A stretch of 64,000 nucleotides of DNA from Aralia elata. Lineage: Eukaryota > Streptophyta > Magnoliopsida > Apiales > Araliaceae. The stretch is from assembly GCA_034770075.1 (NCBI GenBank), contig CM068377.1, forward strand, positions 72,615,358-72,679,357, given 5' to 3'. Of this stretch, positions 31,994 through 43,292 are shown piece by piece (positions within the stretch are counted from its first letter, which is position 1; every line of letters starts with the position of its first letter). The position numbers were made by a program, and so were the translations under genes. The notes beneath the pieces are model-generated. The model was given only the letters and a program-made list of their open reading frames with translations, was not told where the DNA came from and did no database searches.

Positions 31994-33107
31994 TGTTGAG
32001 CTAAATTTATACTAGCAATTTACATGCAAATATACACGGTCCACAAGTAATATAATGTAAGTAGAGTTGTCGATCCCACGAGGAGTAATTAATTAGATTA
32101 TTAATCTGAGTACTAATCATGCATCAACTCAATTCTATCTAAACAACTGCAATTTCTTAAAGAGTTAATTAACTAAATAAACTAAATGATTAACGAAGAC
32201 TTTACACAAAATTGAGAGATTAAGGAATTAACTTCCCCCGATGAATCATTTAATTAATAACATTCTTATTTCATTAAATTGATTATTTAGAATTGTCAAC
32301 AAAAAATTACTAATAGTTTATATAATCATCTTCCGAATAATTATATAGCATATCTATTATTATTAATTTCACTATATTCCTATAAGAAACAATAATGATA
32401 AATTCATTAAGAATCATTTTTCACAAGTTGCTTGCGGTATTCAGGTATATTCTTATCCCATCTACAAATTAGCATTCAATCCTAAAAAGAATTACCAATC
32501 ACAAGTTATTATATCTAGATCTTAATTTAGACTTCATCGCCAAAATCTATCTAAATCCATCCAATAATTGTTGTACAAATAATTATAACATTAAACACAA
32601 GATATAATAAACAATCCAATCCACAATCAATTTAATATGATTTAATTCAAAGAGAGAATAAATATTAAATTAAACCATCATCGGATTCCATTGAATCCTT
32701 AATTAGGAAGTTAGTTCATAATTCTAATTAGAAACATCAACATGAATTCAGAAAACATTATAAGATCACAAGAAATAAAGATTAAGAGTAAAGAAGAAAC
32801 TCTATCAAAGTTGGTCTTCAATCTCTGTCTTCAAACCTCGCAAGTCTTGAATGTCCTCCTTCAATAGCTGATGAAACCCTAACCTCCTTACGTATCTTCT
32901 GACTACTCCCTATGTCTCCACCTCTTTTGTAACCCTAATTTTTTGTGTATTTATAGCCTCTATGTAGCTTGGTAAACATATAATCCAATTACGAATCAAT
33001 ATGACAAGTCCCAAGTCAATTAGAAGTGAAACAATTAGCAAAATCCGCTCCAGCATGCGACTAACATCGCGGCTTACCTTCTTAGTGCCACAAGTTTCTC
33101 CCTAGTG
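31994..33107 (-). repeat. E6 5' LTR, truncated
   Basis: Aligns with 26838 to about 27955 and then stops within the GC cluster, where it meets E7 LTR sequence at CCTAGTG/TTTGAAAA. Confidence 0.85.
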
Positions 33108-35823
33108 TTTGAAAATAATTTATGGAATGAAGGAGATAATTAAATTTAATTATACAAAATTAGTTGTATACATTAAATAAGTGAATTAAAATAATTAATA
33201 AATTGAATATTAATTATTTTAATATAGTTGGTTCGTTACACTAAATGTGTTATTTTGTTAAATGGATTAATTCCATTATTATTGGAAGGATACGTGTATA
33301 TAATTATAATACACAAATGTATGTGTATTGGAAGTATAATGAAGGTAATATATGTATTAAGTAATTTATGTATATAGCATATTGTTAAGAATTAAGAGTC
33401 ATACAAGATTGTTGAGTTAATTGTTAAGCTAGAGGTGTCATGTTATTAGAGCATTAGCAATACACTAAGCTAGACTATTATCTGATAGAGTAGCTAAGAG
33501 TTAATACGCTTAAGCAAGTCTCAGCTCTTTCATTCTCATATCCATTCATTCTCAAAACAAGTCTTCATACTCCAATAAAGCCAAGACAAGAAATTATCAA
33601 ATTCTTGTCAATCATCTAAGAAGTGGAACCATAAGAAGATTTAAGAGGTATTAAAGCAAAATATTATCCACGGAAGATTCAAATCCATTTCAAAGCAAGC
33701 TTGAAGCAAGATTATATCAACTAAAAGGTAGGTTAGCATTTACACGTTAATTCATGGAAACTAGAGTAAATTATGTTATGTATTGCTTTATTTAGTTGTG
33801 AAATGGTGTGGTGATGGGACTATATAAGGATGAAAATTTATGGCTTAACCATGTCTAAATAACTATGAAATTCTGAGTTTTAAACATTGCATTTAGGGTG
33901 TTTGATAAAATACCTCAAAGAGGTTTAAATGTTTAAAAAGTCAATGTTTGGGGCTAGGTAACATGTATATGTGAGTTATAAAATAACTCTAATGGTTCAA
34001 GAGTATTGGAACCAGTTCAAAGTGAATTTCATAAGTTTTTATTAAACTTGAATTCACTGAAAAGCTATGTTGACTTAGCATTTTCAAGCCTCTATAATTA
34101 CATCTTAAAAAGCTCTTTTTGGCCATGTGATAATTTTCTAAAATACTATGTAGTACAATCTCAATCATGTCCAAATTTAAAAACAATTGGATGTATGGAT
34201 TGCAAGATATGGATTTCCAAAGTGGCTAGAAAAATAAAGAAGTTGTTGGAAATCTAGGTAGCAGACCTGTAATTGGTCTCTGCCGAAGTGGCGCGGCCAC
34301 GCCACTTCCAAGCCTTTTCATAGCGTTGTCACGCCCTGCTGCAGAAGTGCCAAGAATGTTAGCTTAATAGGGGAACTTGATGCTCACGTATGTAAACTTT
34401 TAATGAATTAAAACTCTAATCATATGAAGGTTAAAATAACTTATTTATAGAATGACTCCAATCAATTTGGAAGTTGATTAAAGATTAATCAATTAATATT
34501 AGATAAATGTAATGGAACACTAAGCGTACACACGGGCGTGTCGTTTGAGCGTTTGCATAGGTTAAGACGGGTGCACGGCGTACGAACGTTAAAACGCCGT
34601 GGCAAGTATTAAAGAACGTAAATAGTGTTTTGATTCAAATGAAATGAACATTATAAAAGATGAACTAGAGTTAATATAAACTAAGGATTGACGTCAATTA
34701 TGTGGCTAATTGGTACGTATATGTGAACTTAATTGTGTAGGACATTCGAATGATAATTAACGTTAAGTTTAAACTACGCATAAGGCAAGTTCTCTAACCT
34801 TGTATAAGTATTATTGTGTGCAAGCTTTTACGTTCATTTGACTACACTCTTATGAATGTTTTGAGACGTTTTGATGTTCAGATTTACCCAATGCTTATAT
34901 GTTGTGTAAATTCTTAAGACCTATGCAAATCTTTCGTTCACGCTTTGCTATAATGCATCTTTATAAATCCTAATATACCTGAATTGTTTAAGAAGGTAGG
35001 CTAAACAATTTGATTCGACTAGACGCATGTTAAAACATTTTATTGATTCGAATTTATATCTTTAAAATGTTATTGAGATTAATTAGAGCTATCCATCGAA
35101 GTGTTTTAGTTTGGAATTCAAGTCTGAGAATGAACTCCGTCTAAACATAGATGAATTTTCTTAGTGCCGAAAAGCGGTGATGGTAAACGCAAATGTCGTT
35201 AAAGTATGTAATGTTGATCAACGCAGGGTACAACGGGCTGATTACCCGTTGTGCCCGTAAGTCCATGACGGTTTATAGTTGAATTACTGTTAGACCTTTT
35301 TAAAAGTATAAAAAGAAAGTTCTTGGTCTTTCGACCGCTCAACATGAATAGTCAATATGTCGTTTCAAAAAAATTAAATGAACTGTCATGTTATTCAGAA
35401 TTGATTCAATGACTTCACAACTATTGTTCAATTATTGAGGTGTACTTCAGAGAAAATGTTTAATTCCTATTTATGTTGTTATTATTAACTGTTATTACTT
35501 GCTGGGCAATTAAATGCTCACCCTTGCTTGGAAGTAAATATTTTCAGTGAAACCTGAGCGTATAGAAGGTTCTGGAAAGGAGAAAGGAAAAGGGAAGATG
35601 AACGAGTAGAGATTGGAATGTTTTATGTAATAGTTAGGATATTGTAATAATATTTTATTTATCATGTAATGAAGCTTTTAAAGGTCTGAGAACCTGGAAT
35701 TGACAAGTTAGACATATTGTAATAATTAGTAATTATTTTTATGTTAGTATTATTATGTTGAATGGGTAGTGCCGTGTAGTGCTGGATACATGTTTGAAGG
35801 TACCCGAATTTGGGGGTATCACA
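33108..35823 (+). repeat. E7 5' LTR, truncated at its start
   Basis: Aligns with 45100-47827, with several percent differences and indels. The first 506 or so bases of the LTR are missing. It ends GGGGGTATCACA, then two bases and the primer site. It contains a 24-bp hairpin at 34285-34308 and the conserved GGTACAACGGGCTGATTACC block near 35227. Confidence 0.9.
34285..34308. repeat. E7 LTR GC-rich hairpin
   Basis: GAAGTGGCG and CGCCACTTC, perfect 9-base arms around CGGCCA. The other LTR has arms of 8 at 46315-46338, with a different centre, so the arms are kept while the loop has changed. Confidence 0.8.
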
Positions 35824-35826
35824 GGT

Positions 35827-35838
35827 TGGTATTAGAGC
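35827..35838 (+). promoter_or_regulatory. E7 primer-binding site (initiator tRNA-Met)
   Basis: TGGTATTAGAGC, one base (T for C) off the standard TGGTATCAGAGC, placed three bases inside the LTR. Confidence 0.88.
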
Positions 35839-36061
35839 TGTATGTTAGAAACCTTGGGTGAGAATACCTTAGGCTATGACCTTAGAGTAGCTAGAGAAGT
35901 TAGAAAATAAATAAACTCAAGTAGAGTTTGTAAGAGATGGATTGAGAAAATTCATCGAAAAAAGATTAAAGAAGTAAATATATAACTTAAATGAATTGTT
36001 ATTTGCTATATGAAATGTAATTTGTTGTTATGTGCTAATCAAGATAATAGTTTGATTGTAG

Positions 36062-36789
36062 ATGTCAGGAGAGGATGATGTTAGAGATATCCCGGCGGTG
36101 TATGAGGAGTTGATCGCTCCACCCTAGTTAGCACCTGAACTAGCACCCGAGCCAGTGCCGGTAGTGCTCGTGGAAAGTGACCCCGAGATCGATTCTGATG
36201 AGGATCTTTCGGAGCATTGGGAGGAACCGAAGGAGAATACAGGACTGCCACTTGCTCTGACTAATAGGCTAGGTGGTTTAGCAGTTGCGGGAATGTTAGG
36301 GGGTGGTGCAGCAGCTGAGGTTGTACCAGCTGAGGAAGAATTGGAGGAAAGATCAGAGGGTAGCTACATAAACCCCGAGATCTAGGAAGCCCTAACTCAT
36401 TAAGGAGCACTAGTATACAGTTTGTTGGATAGGAATGCAGCATTAAACATAGTGTTGCAAACAACAAATAATAGGATCCAGATGTTAGAGGCCTCAATAC
36501 AGGATCTCCAGAGGGAGAGGCATGAGTTGAATAACGTATAAATAAGGAGATTGCAAAGAGACAGAGGGCCGAGGATCAGGTGAGCGACCTCGAGCAGGAG
36601 GTGTGCGAAATCAAGAAGAAGGTAGATAGAATGAACTACGCCTACACTATATCTATAGAGTGTGTTCAAGATAAAATGTGGTCTTACCCCGAGGAGGTAG
36701 GGTCGTTCCGACGTTTTATTACTCGGGCTCAGGTGATTGCCATCACCGAGGAGGAGCGTGTTAGCGTTATTGTTAGGGGACTAGCATAG
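36062..36789 (+). pseudogene. E7 extra acidic ORF upstream of gag (broken)
   Basis: From ATG at 36062 the frame reads MSGEDDVRDIPAVYEELIAP, a stop at 36125, then an acidic, proline-rich stretch (ESDPEIDSDEDLSEHWEEP) and an Ala/Gly/Glu region to a stop at 36383-36385. After more stops, a helical, charged region with coiled-coil character (QDLQRERHELN, then EQEVCEIKKKVDRM after a frameshift) runs to a stop at 36787. I do not recognise a family. It is separate from gag, which starts 360 bases later. Confidence 0.6.
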
Positions 36790-37149
36790 TATAGTAGTAA
36801 TGTGTAGAAGTACGTAAATATATGGTTGTATATGTGTGTAACATGAATCCCAGTTTTTGATATTATTAGCGGGATATCTTTTGTAAATCCTAACTCTGAT
36901 ATAAGATAAGGATTAGACTATATAAATCCCATCTTTTTGGTAAATAATAGAGGGATGTAGAATGTAAATAGCAGGAGGTGCTATAGTATGTAAATAGCAA
37001 GTAGATATACGAAGAAGTATGTAAGCATAAGCATATTAATATAAGATATTATTAAATGTGTTTTGCGATGAATGAAATTGTTAGCACTAAATGAAAATGC
37101 CTTAAAATGAGTAATGATTTAATAATAATAAATTTTATTAAACAAAAAA

Positions 37150-38790
37150 ATGCCGCCAAGATGGAGAGGACGAGGAAGACCGAGAGCACAGAAAAATCTA
37201 AATGAAGAACTAGAAAATGAAAATGAGAATGGGGGTGGGGGTTAAGAGAACCCAATGCGACAGTTTATAGATTTATTGTTAGGGGCGTTTCAAAATAGGA
37301 ATCCTCCTAATCCCAATGTTAATGTTAACCCGCCAGCTATGCCTTCGACCAGCTTTAAAGACTTTAAGAGCGTGGGACCTCTAGAATTTAAAGGGACTGT
37401 CGAGCCAATAGAGGCTCAATCATGGATAAAAGCAATAGAAAAGGCATTTAGTATCGCCAGGGTAGGTGAGAAACAAAAGACTACTTTTACTACTTATATG
37501 TTGAAAGGTGAAGCCAATTTCTGGTAGGAGGCAAACCAGAATAGGGCTGGTGAGGGAGTGATTGCCTAGGAAAGGTTCAAAGAAATATTTTTCGAGAACT
37601 ATTTCCCTACTAACATGCAGAGTCGTATGAAAATACGATTTCTAGAATTGAAATAAGGGGACATGTCTGTGGCCCAGTATGAAGCTCGATTCAATGAACT
37701 GGCTCGATTTGCTCCACACCAAGTGGACACAGAGGAGAGGAAATCTTAAAGGTTTGAGCAAGGATCAAAACTCTGACTCTATAATAAGTTGTCAGTGTTG
37801 CATATAGGATTGTTTGGCACTATCCTAAAAATGTCTATCATAGTCGAAGGAGGGAGTGAGGCTATAAGCCTCTACAACAAAGAAAGGAAGAATAAAGCTA
37901 AGTCCGAGGGAGCTGCTAAGACTGAAGGAGGCAGTGGAAGCGGAGGAGGAAAGAGAAAGTGGAATACCTCCGGAAATACTGGAAATAAGCGAGGAGACCC
38001 AAAGAAAAGGGTCGAAGCTTGTAAGAACTGCGGAAAGAATCACTCAGGGGTATGCTTAAAGGGAAAAGTTATATGTTATAAGTGCGGGCAGGAGGGACAC
38101 ATCTCTCCCAACTACCCCAACCCAAAGAAAAATAGTGGGTTCTTTTTCTATGGATCAGTGGATCATATGGCGAGAAATTGCCCGAAAAAGAGAGCCGACG
38201 GGGGAAACGGTAGCAAGGGAAATAGTAGTGGGAAGCTGACAATAACTGGTCCAGCTCTACTAAATAAGCCAACTTCCAGAACCTTTAACATGATGGTCCA
38301 AGATGCAGTAGCATCTAAGGATGTAGTTTCAGGTATCGTCCCGGTCAATGATATTAATGCTTACGTGCTATTTGATTCGGGTGCGACCTGTTCTTTTATA
38401 TCACATGAATTTGCTAGATGTTTAAGTTTACCTATAGAGAATCTAGAGACTCCCATGAACATATAAGTTACGAATAAAGAAGCAATCCCTGTAAAGTATA
38501 TCTATAGGAATTGTTGTGTTAAAATAAGAGGGCATAAGTTGATGGTAGATTTAATTCCGATTCAACTAGGAGAACTCAACGTAATTCTGGGAATGGATTA
38601 GTTGTTTAACCATGGGGCAATGATAGATTATCAGAAGAAGCTAGTAAATCTTAAGCCTGTAAAGCAGTCTAATATAGTATTTTACAATAGTAAATCACCA
38701 AAATAGTCTCGTTGTCTGACGATGATGCAAACAAAGAAATTGTTACGAAAGGGATGTGTGGGATATTTAGCCTACGTTGTGGATACCCAA
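37150..38790 (+). pseudogene. E7 gag and protease (broken)
   Basis: Gag starts at ATG 37150 (MPPRWRGRGRPR). The capsid block spans 37360-37790 (LEFKGTVEPIEAQSWI, EKAFSIARVGEKQKTTF, ENYFPTNMQSRM, DMSVAQYEARFNELARFAP), with stops at about 37242, 37525, 37567 and 37657. A basic region is followed by Cys/His knuckles at about 38020-38180, including CYKCGQEGHISPNYP, whose last Cys is read as Tyr. The protease has FDSGATCSFIS near 38371 and LNVILGMD near 38578. Stops at 38464, 38598 and 38704. Most stops sit where the family has Trp or Gln. Confidence 0.85.
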
Positions 38791-39640
38791 CAAGTAGGAG
38801 CCGAGATGGGTTAGATACCCGTAGTAAAAGAATTCATGGATGTTTTTCTAGATGAATTACCAGGTCTTCTGTCGGATAGGGAGATTGAATTTGTAATCGA
38901 TGTAGTGCCTGGTACAACACTAATTTCAAGGGCTCTGTATAGGATGGCCCCAATGAAGATGAAAGAATTGACGATACAATTGTAAGAGTTATTAGACAAA
39001 AAGTATATACAACCGAGCATGTCTCCATGGGGAGTACCAGTGCTATTTGTGAAAAAAAAAGATGGATCGTTGAGACTTTGTATCGACTAAAGGGAGTTGA
39101 ACAAAGTAACGATTAAGAATATGTACTCATTGCCCAAGATTGACGATCTTTTTGATCAGTTGAAAGTGGCAAAATATTTTTTCGAAGATAGACTTAAGAA
39201 CTGGATATCACCAGTTAAAGGTAAGAGGAGAGGATATTCCGAAGACGACATTTAGGACTCGTTATGGTCATTACGAGTTTCTGGTAATGTCGTTCAAGTT
39301 AACGAATGCGCCAGCCACATTTATGGATATGATGAATAGAGTGTTCAAGCAATACTTGGATAAGTTTGTAGTGGTGTTCATATATGATATCCTGGTCTAT
39401 TCTAAGACGCGGGTGGATTATGCTAAACATTTAAGAATAGTGTTGGAAACACTAAGGAGGGAGAAATTGTATGCAAAATTCACTAATTGGCTAGAAAGGG
39501 TTCAATTTTTAGGGCATGTGATTGATAAAGACAGTATATCCGTAGATCCAGCGAAGGTGGAGGCGGTGATGAATTGGGAACAACCGAATACGCCAACTGA
39601 AGTGTGTAGTTTCTTAGGGTTACCAGGCTACTATTGAAGA
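38791..39640 (+). pseudogene. E7 reverse transcriptase (broken; catalytic FIDD changed to FIYD)
   Basis: RT blocks are visible in order: VKEFMDVFLDELPGL, DVVPGTTLISRALYRMAP, ELLDKKYIQPSMSPWGVPV, KKKDGSLRLCID, RTRYGHYEFLVMSF. The polymerase centre at about 39378 reads VVFIYDILVYS. The family has two adjacent Asp there, so the first is replaced by Tyr (TAT for GAT), which would abolish polymerase activity. Stops occur at about 38814, 38983 and 39088, and there is a frameshift near 39190. Confidence 0.87.
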
Positions 39641-40406
39641 TTTATCCATGATTTTTCGAATATAGCTACCCCGTTAATTAATTTGACGAGGAAGACGGTG
39701 AAGTTCGTACGGTCGGAAAAATGTGAGGAGAGTTTTCAAGAGCTCAAGAAAAGATTGAGTGAGGCACCAATATTATCCTTACCAGATGATGTGGGTAATT
39801 TTGTGGTGTATATTGATGCGCCGCATAAAGGACTGGGATGTGTGCTTATGCAGCACGGGAAGGTTATTGCGTACGCATCACGACAGTTGAAAGATTATGA
39901 GAAATGATACCCTACTCACGATCTCGAGTTAGCAGTGGTGGTTTTTGCCTTAAAGATTTGGAGGCATTATCTTTACGGAGAGAAATGTGAGATAAACACA
40001 AACCATAAGAGTCTAAAATATATTTTCACATAGAAGAAGCTGAATATGAGCAGAAGAGGTGGTTAGAATTGATCAAAGATTATGATTGTGAAATTCTTTA
40101 TCACTCGGAAAAGGCAAATGTGGTGGCCGACACCTTAAGTAGAAAGGGTCGGAAGAAGTTATCGATGTTAACGGCTCAAGATGAGTTAATAACAACGATG
40201 GCGAAAATGGAGTTTGAGATAAAATTTTTGAAGGAATCAGAAGGGAAATTGTATTCAATGGAGACTCGTCCGACCTTATTGGGTAGACTAAAGGAAGCAC
40301 AACTTAAAGATGAGGAATGCGAGAGGCTAAAGAAGTGGATTTTTGAAGGAGAAGAACTTAAATTTAAACTCGATAAAGAGGAAGTGTTAAGATTTGAGGG
40401 AAGAAT
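39641..40406 (+). pseudogene. E7 RNase H and start of integrase (broken)
   Basis: The connection (RKTVKFVRSEKCEESFQELK) and RNase H (VVYIDAPHKGLGCVLMQHG, IAYASRQLKDYEK, HDLELAVVVFALKIWRHYL) are followed after frameshifts by LYHSEKANVVADTLSRKG and the lead-in to integrase (ISS.. region to FEGRI). RNase H's first Asp is present. Stops at 39635, 39905 and 40032. The frame is cut at 40407 by E8. Confidence 0.83.
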
Positions 40407-43287
40407 TGTGACACCCCCAAATCCAGGTACTTAATTCCCACAGATTTGGTGCTCACTATCTCATTCATTCACATTAACTACCCATAATATGACAATTAAA
40501 TAAACTTAATGAATCATCTTCCCAAAATGGGTTACATCACCAAACTATTAAACAATCAAATCCCAGGTTATCTAAACCTTAATACATCAATGCGGAATAA
40601 AACATAATTTAAAACAAGTATTGTTACAAATAATCATCAAGAAAATAGCAGGTCGCTAGCTATTTATGCATCTTGCCCTTGCCTTTGCTCATGGACGGCT
40701 CGTCCGACTTCTCAGTCTTAGCTGCAATGATTAGTGCAAGAGTGAGCAAACAATTGCTCACAAGTACGATAACAATAATATTCAAATGAAATGGATTTCA
40801 ACTGAGGAATAATAATTTTCTGAATCTCAGTCAATAAATGATCAAAGTCTAAAAGCTCGTTTGAATGCTTGATTCAAAGAAAAATAGATTTTAAGATTTA
40901 AAAATTATATCTGAGGGTCACAAGACCTCGAACTATGTCCTAGGTTAACAAGTATCTCTACCGTAACCTTTAACAGTCATATAGACTATGGACCAACATC
41001 TCGTACTCAGGGGGATCAGCCCTTTGTACAATGTATTGTACACAAACATTTTAACGCTGTCGCGTAAGTAATCCCCTATATTAGGGTTGTTCATCTCAGT
41101 TTATCGTCTGAATCCATACCAAAAAGGAAATTAACTCGGAATAAGTATAGAAAATATTCTAAGTCTTTGAAATCGCTCATCGACTAAGGACTAGCTGAAT
41201 TAATAAGGGTTTGCTAGTCTAATTCATCAATAGAGTTTGTTCAATAGAAACTATACTCGAAGTTTGAATAACAAACAATGATTGGAATAAAGCTTAAGTA
41301 TATAATCATTATAGTAACCTTGTTTGAATATCAATAAGCTAAGGTCGACAAGCTCGCTCAATATAAATGAACTTGCATTGAATAATTTAACAAGTTAAAG
41401 GAAAGAACAACTTGCTCAACATAAAAATAATAAATTGAGATAAGGAACTTGCCTCAAGCGTAGATTACAAATTTAAGTAATTCACGATCCTTAAACAACC
41501 TAAACATTTAATTGTAAAATGATAATATAATTAGTCACAAGATTAAAAGCATTCTAAGCTTGCTCTTTTATCATAACATCTCATTTAGCATACCATAATC
41601 AACAAGTACTAGTTAGCAACCATCTTGGAAATTCTTTAGTCATTTAATACATTAATATAAGTTTATTTATGCATCATAACTTCCAAGAAAAGAAAACAAA
41701 ATAATTATAAATTTTTTTTTAACAGCAGTGTTTCTCGCCGGGGCGAGAAAAACTTAACAAATTCGTCGCCGGGGCGAGAGGCTCGCCGGGGCGAAGTTAT
41801 GCTTAACAAATTTGTCGCCGGGGCGACGCTGCCGCCGGGGCGAAGAAATCAGTTCATTTCTCTCGCCGGGGCGAGAGACTCAACTGTCGTCTTCCCCAGC
41901 TCGCGAACCAGTGAAAACTTAGGCCAAATTTGGCCAAATTTTCCGAATTCTATCATCCAGTATACAAAATAAATATACCCAGACATCATATATGATACAA
42001 AACATTTATCCAACATGTTTTCTAAACATTTTAACCATTCTAACACATAAACAACCAATTTAAAACCCAAAATTTCACTGTTAAACAATTTATTCAAGTT
42101 TTAACCATTTTCATGAAATCAAACTCTGTAAACTCATTTTTCAACCAATTAAAACCATTCTTCTTGCATTATTCTTATTTTTCATCATATAATCATAAAC
42201 AATTATTAACCTACCGAATAACAACTAATTTAAGCATCAATTTTCATACATATATACAATTCATGAAGTAAACTCTGTAAAAACTAAAAACTAATTTCAA
42301 AGACATATTTTCATGAATTAACCATTCAAATTAATCTATAATCATCACATAATCGTCTAACATATGCTTTCTAACATTTACAACAACTATAATCAAATAA
42401 TTCATATACTCTAGCAATTGAATTTACATACAGTAACTAAAATTATATACAGTAGAATAAAACCAAGAGGAAAAAGGAATTATACCTTCAATTGTTGTAA
42501 GAACTTGGTGAATTCTTTTAAAATTACAAGCTCTTTCTCAATTCTCTCTTCTCCACTCTCAAATTCTCAAGCTCTGCTCTCTCTTTTCTCTCAAACTCTG
42601 ATGTTCTTCTTCTTTCTTTTCTTTCTTAACTGACGTAGTTTTTAAAAAAAATATAAACTGATAACTTTAATAAACAAATAAAAACTGATAATTTAAAAGA
42701 ATAATAACGTATGATATAATATCTATCAGGTAAAAATTTCAAAAGCCTCTAAGGCTTGTTTGGTTAAATTAAAATAGAATAATCCATTATTCTAACTAAA
42801 GGTCTTAAGGCCTTGTTTGGTAAAACACAAATAAAATAACCCATTATTTCCAAACAAAGATCATAGGGCCTTGTTTGGTAAAACTGAATTAAACACTTTC
42901 TCATTTATTTTAATAAACCAATATAACATATAGTTTAAAATGTCACACTTCTAATTTAATTGAACTTATTATTAAATAAATTCAATTAAACCTTACCAAC
43001 TCAAATAATAATTTCATTTAACAAATAACAATAATACCAAATAAATTCTCTTATACAAATAAATCATTTATTCAAAATAAACCTTTTCATCATCTAATTT
43101 AATCATTAAATTAAATTAGAATAAACATAACAAATCACATTCAAATAATATTTAACATTATTAAACTCAACATATACCCACTTCACCAAAATTTAATAAA
43201 CTATTTATTTAGCTCAATAAATTAGTAAAAATATTTACATAATTCAATAAATATTTTTATTCAATCACAAAAATTGCATTCGTTACA
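40407..43287 (-). mobile_element. E8: solo Tekay-type LTR
   Basis: 2881 bp, TGTGACACCCCC to TTCGTTACA, with AGAAT duplicated exactly at 40402-40406 and 43288-43292. It is the same family as E3, colinear over its length but diverged. Reversed, its end and its TTGTACAAAGGGCTGAT-like block (about 41010-41030) match E7 LTRs. A pyrimidine-rich run at 42530-42600 (purine-rich in the LTR's own sense) could mark its leader. No internal domain remains and no gene is present. Confidence 0.92.
41734..41877. repeat. E8 GC-palindrome cluster
   Basis: Six copies of a CTCGCC-GG-GGCGAG type inverted repeat (variants TCGCCGGGGCGA, GTCGCCGGGGCGAC, GCCGCCGGGGCGAA), several followed by aaacttaacaaatt. The arm base next to the core changes together on both sides in CTCGCC/GGCGAG and GTCGCC/GGCGAC. 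Confidence 0.85.
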
Positions 43288-43292
43288 AGAAT

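Larger units (their letters stand above)
26838..33107 (-). mobile_element. E6: old non-autonomous Athila-type element, truncated by E7
   Basis: A 3' LTR (26838-28476) and a partial 5' LTR (31994-33107) flank 3.5 kb. The interior has a decayed tRNA-Asp-type primer site, a MITE, remnants of gag, and a non-coding 3' region colinear with E4. There is no protease, RT, RNase H or integrase. LTR divergence is visibly greater than in E4. The 5' LTR ends abruptly where E7 LTR sequence starts. Confidence 0.87.

Noticed and set aside
38069..38348. Minus-strand ORFs opposite E7 gag and RNase H
   Set aside because: Shadows of the coding strand, with no family features.
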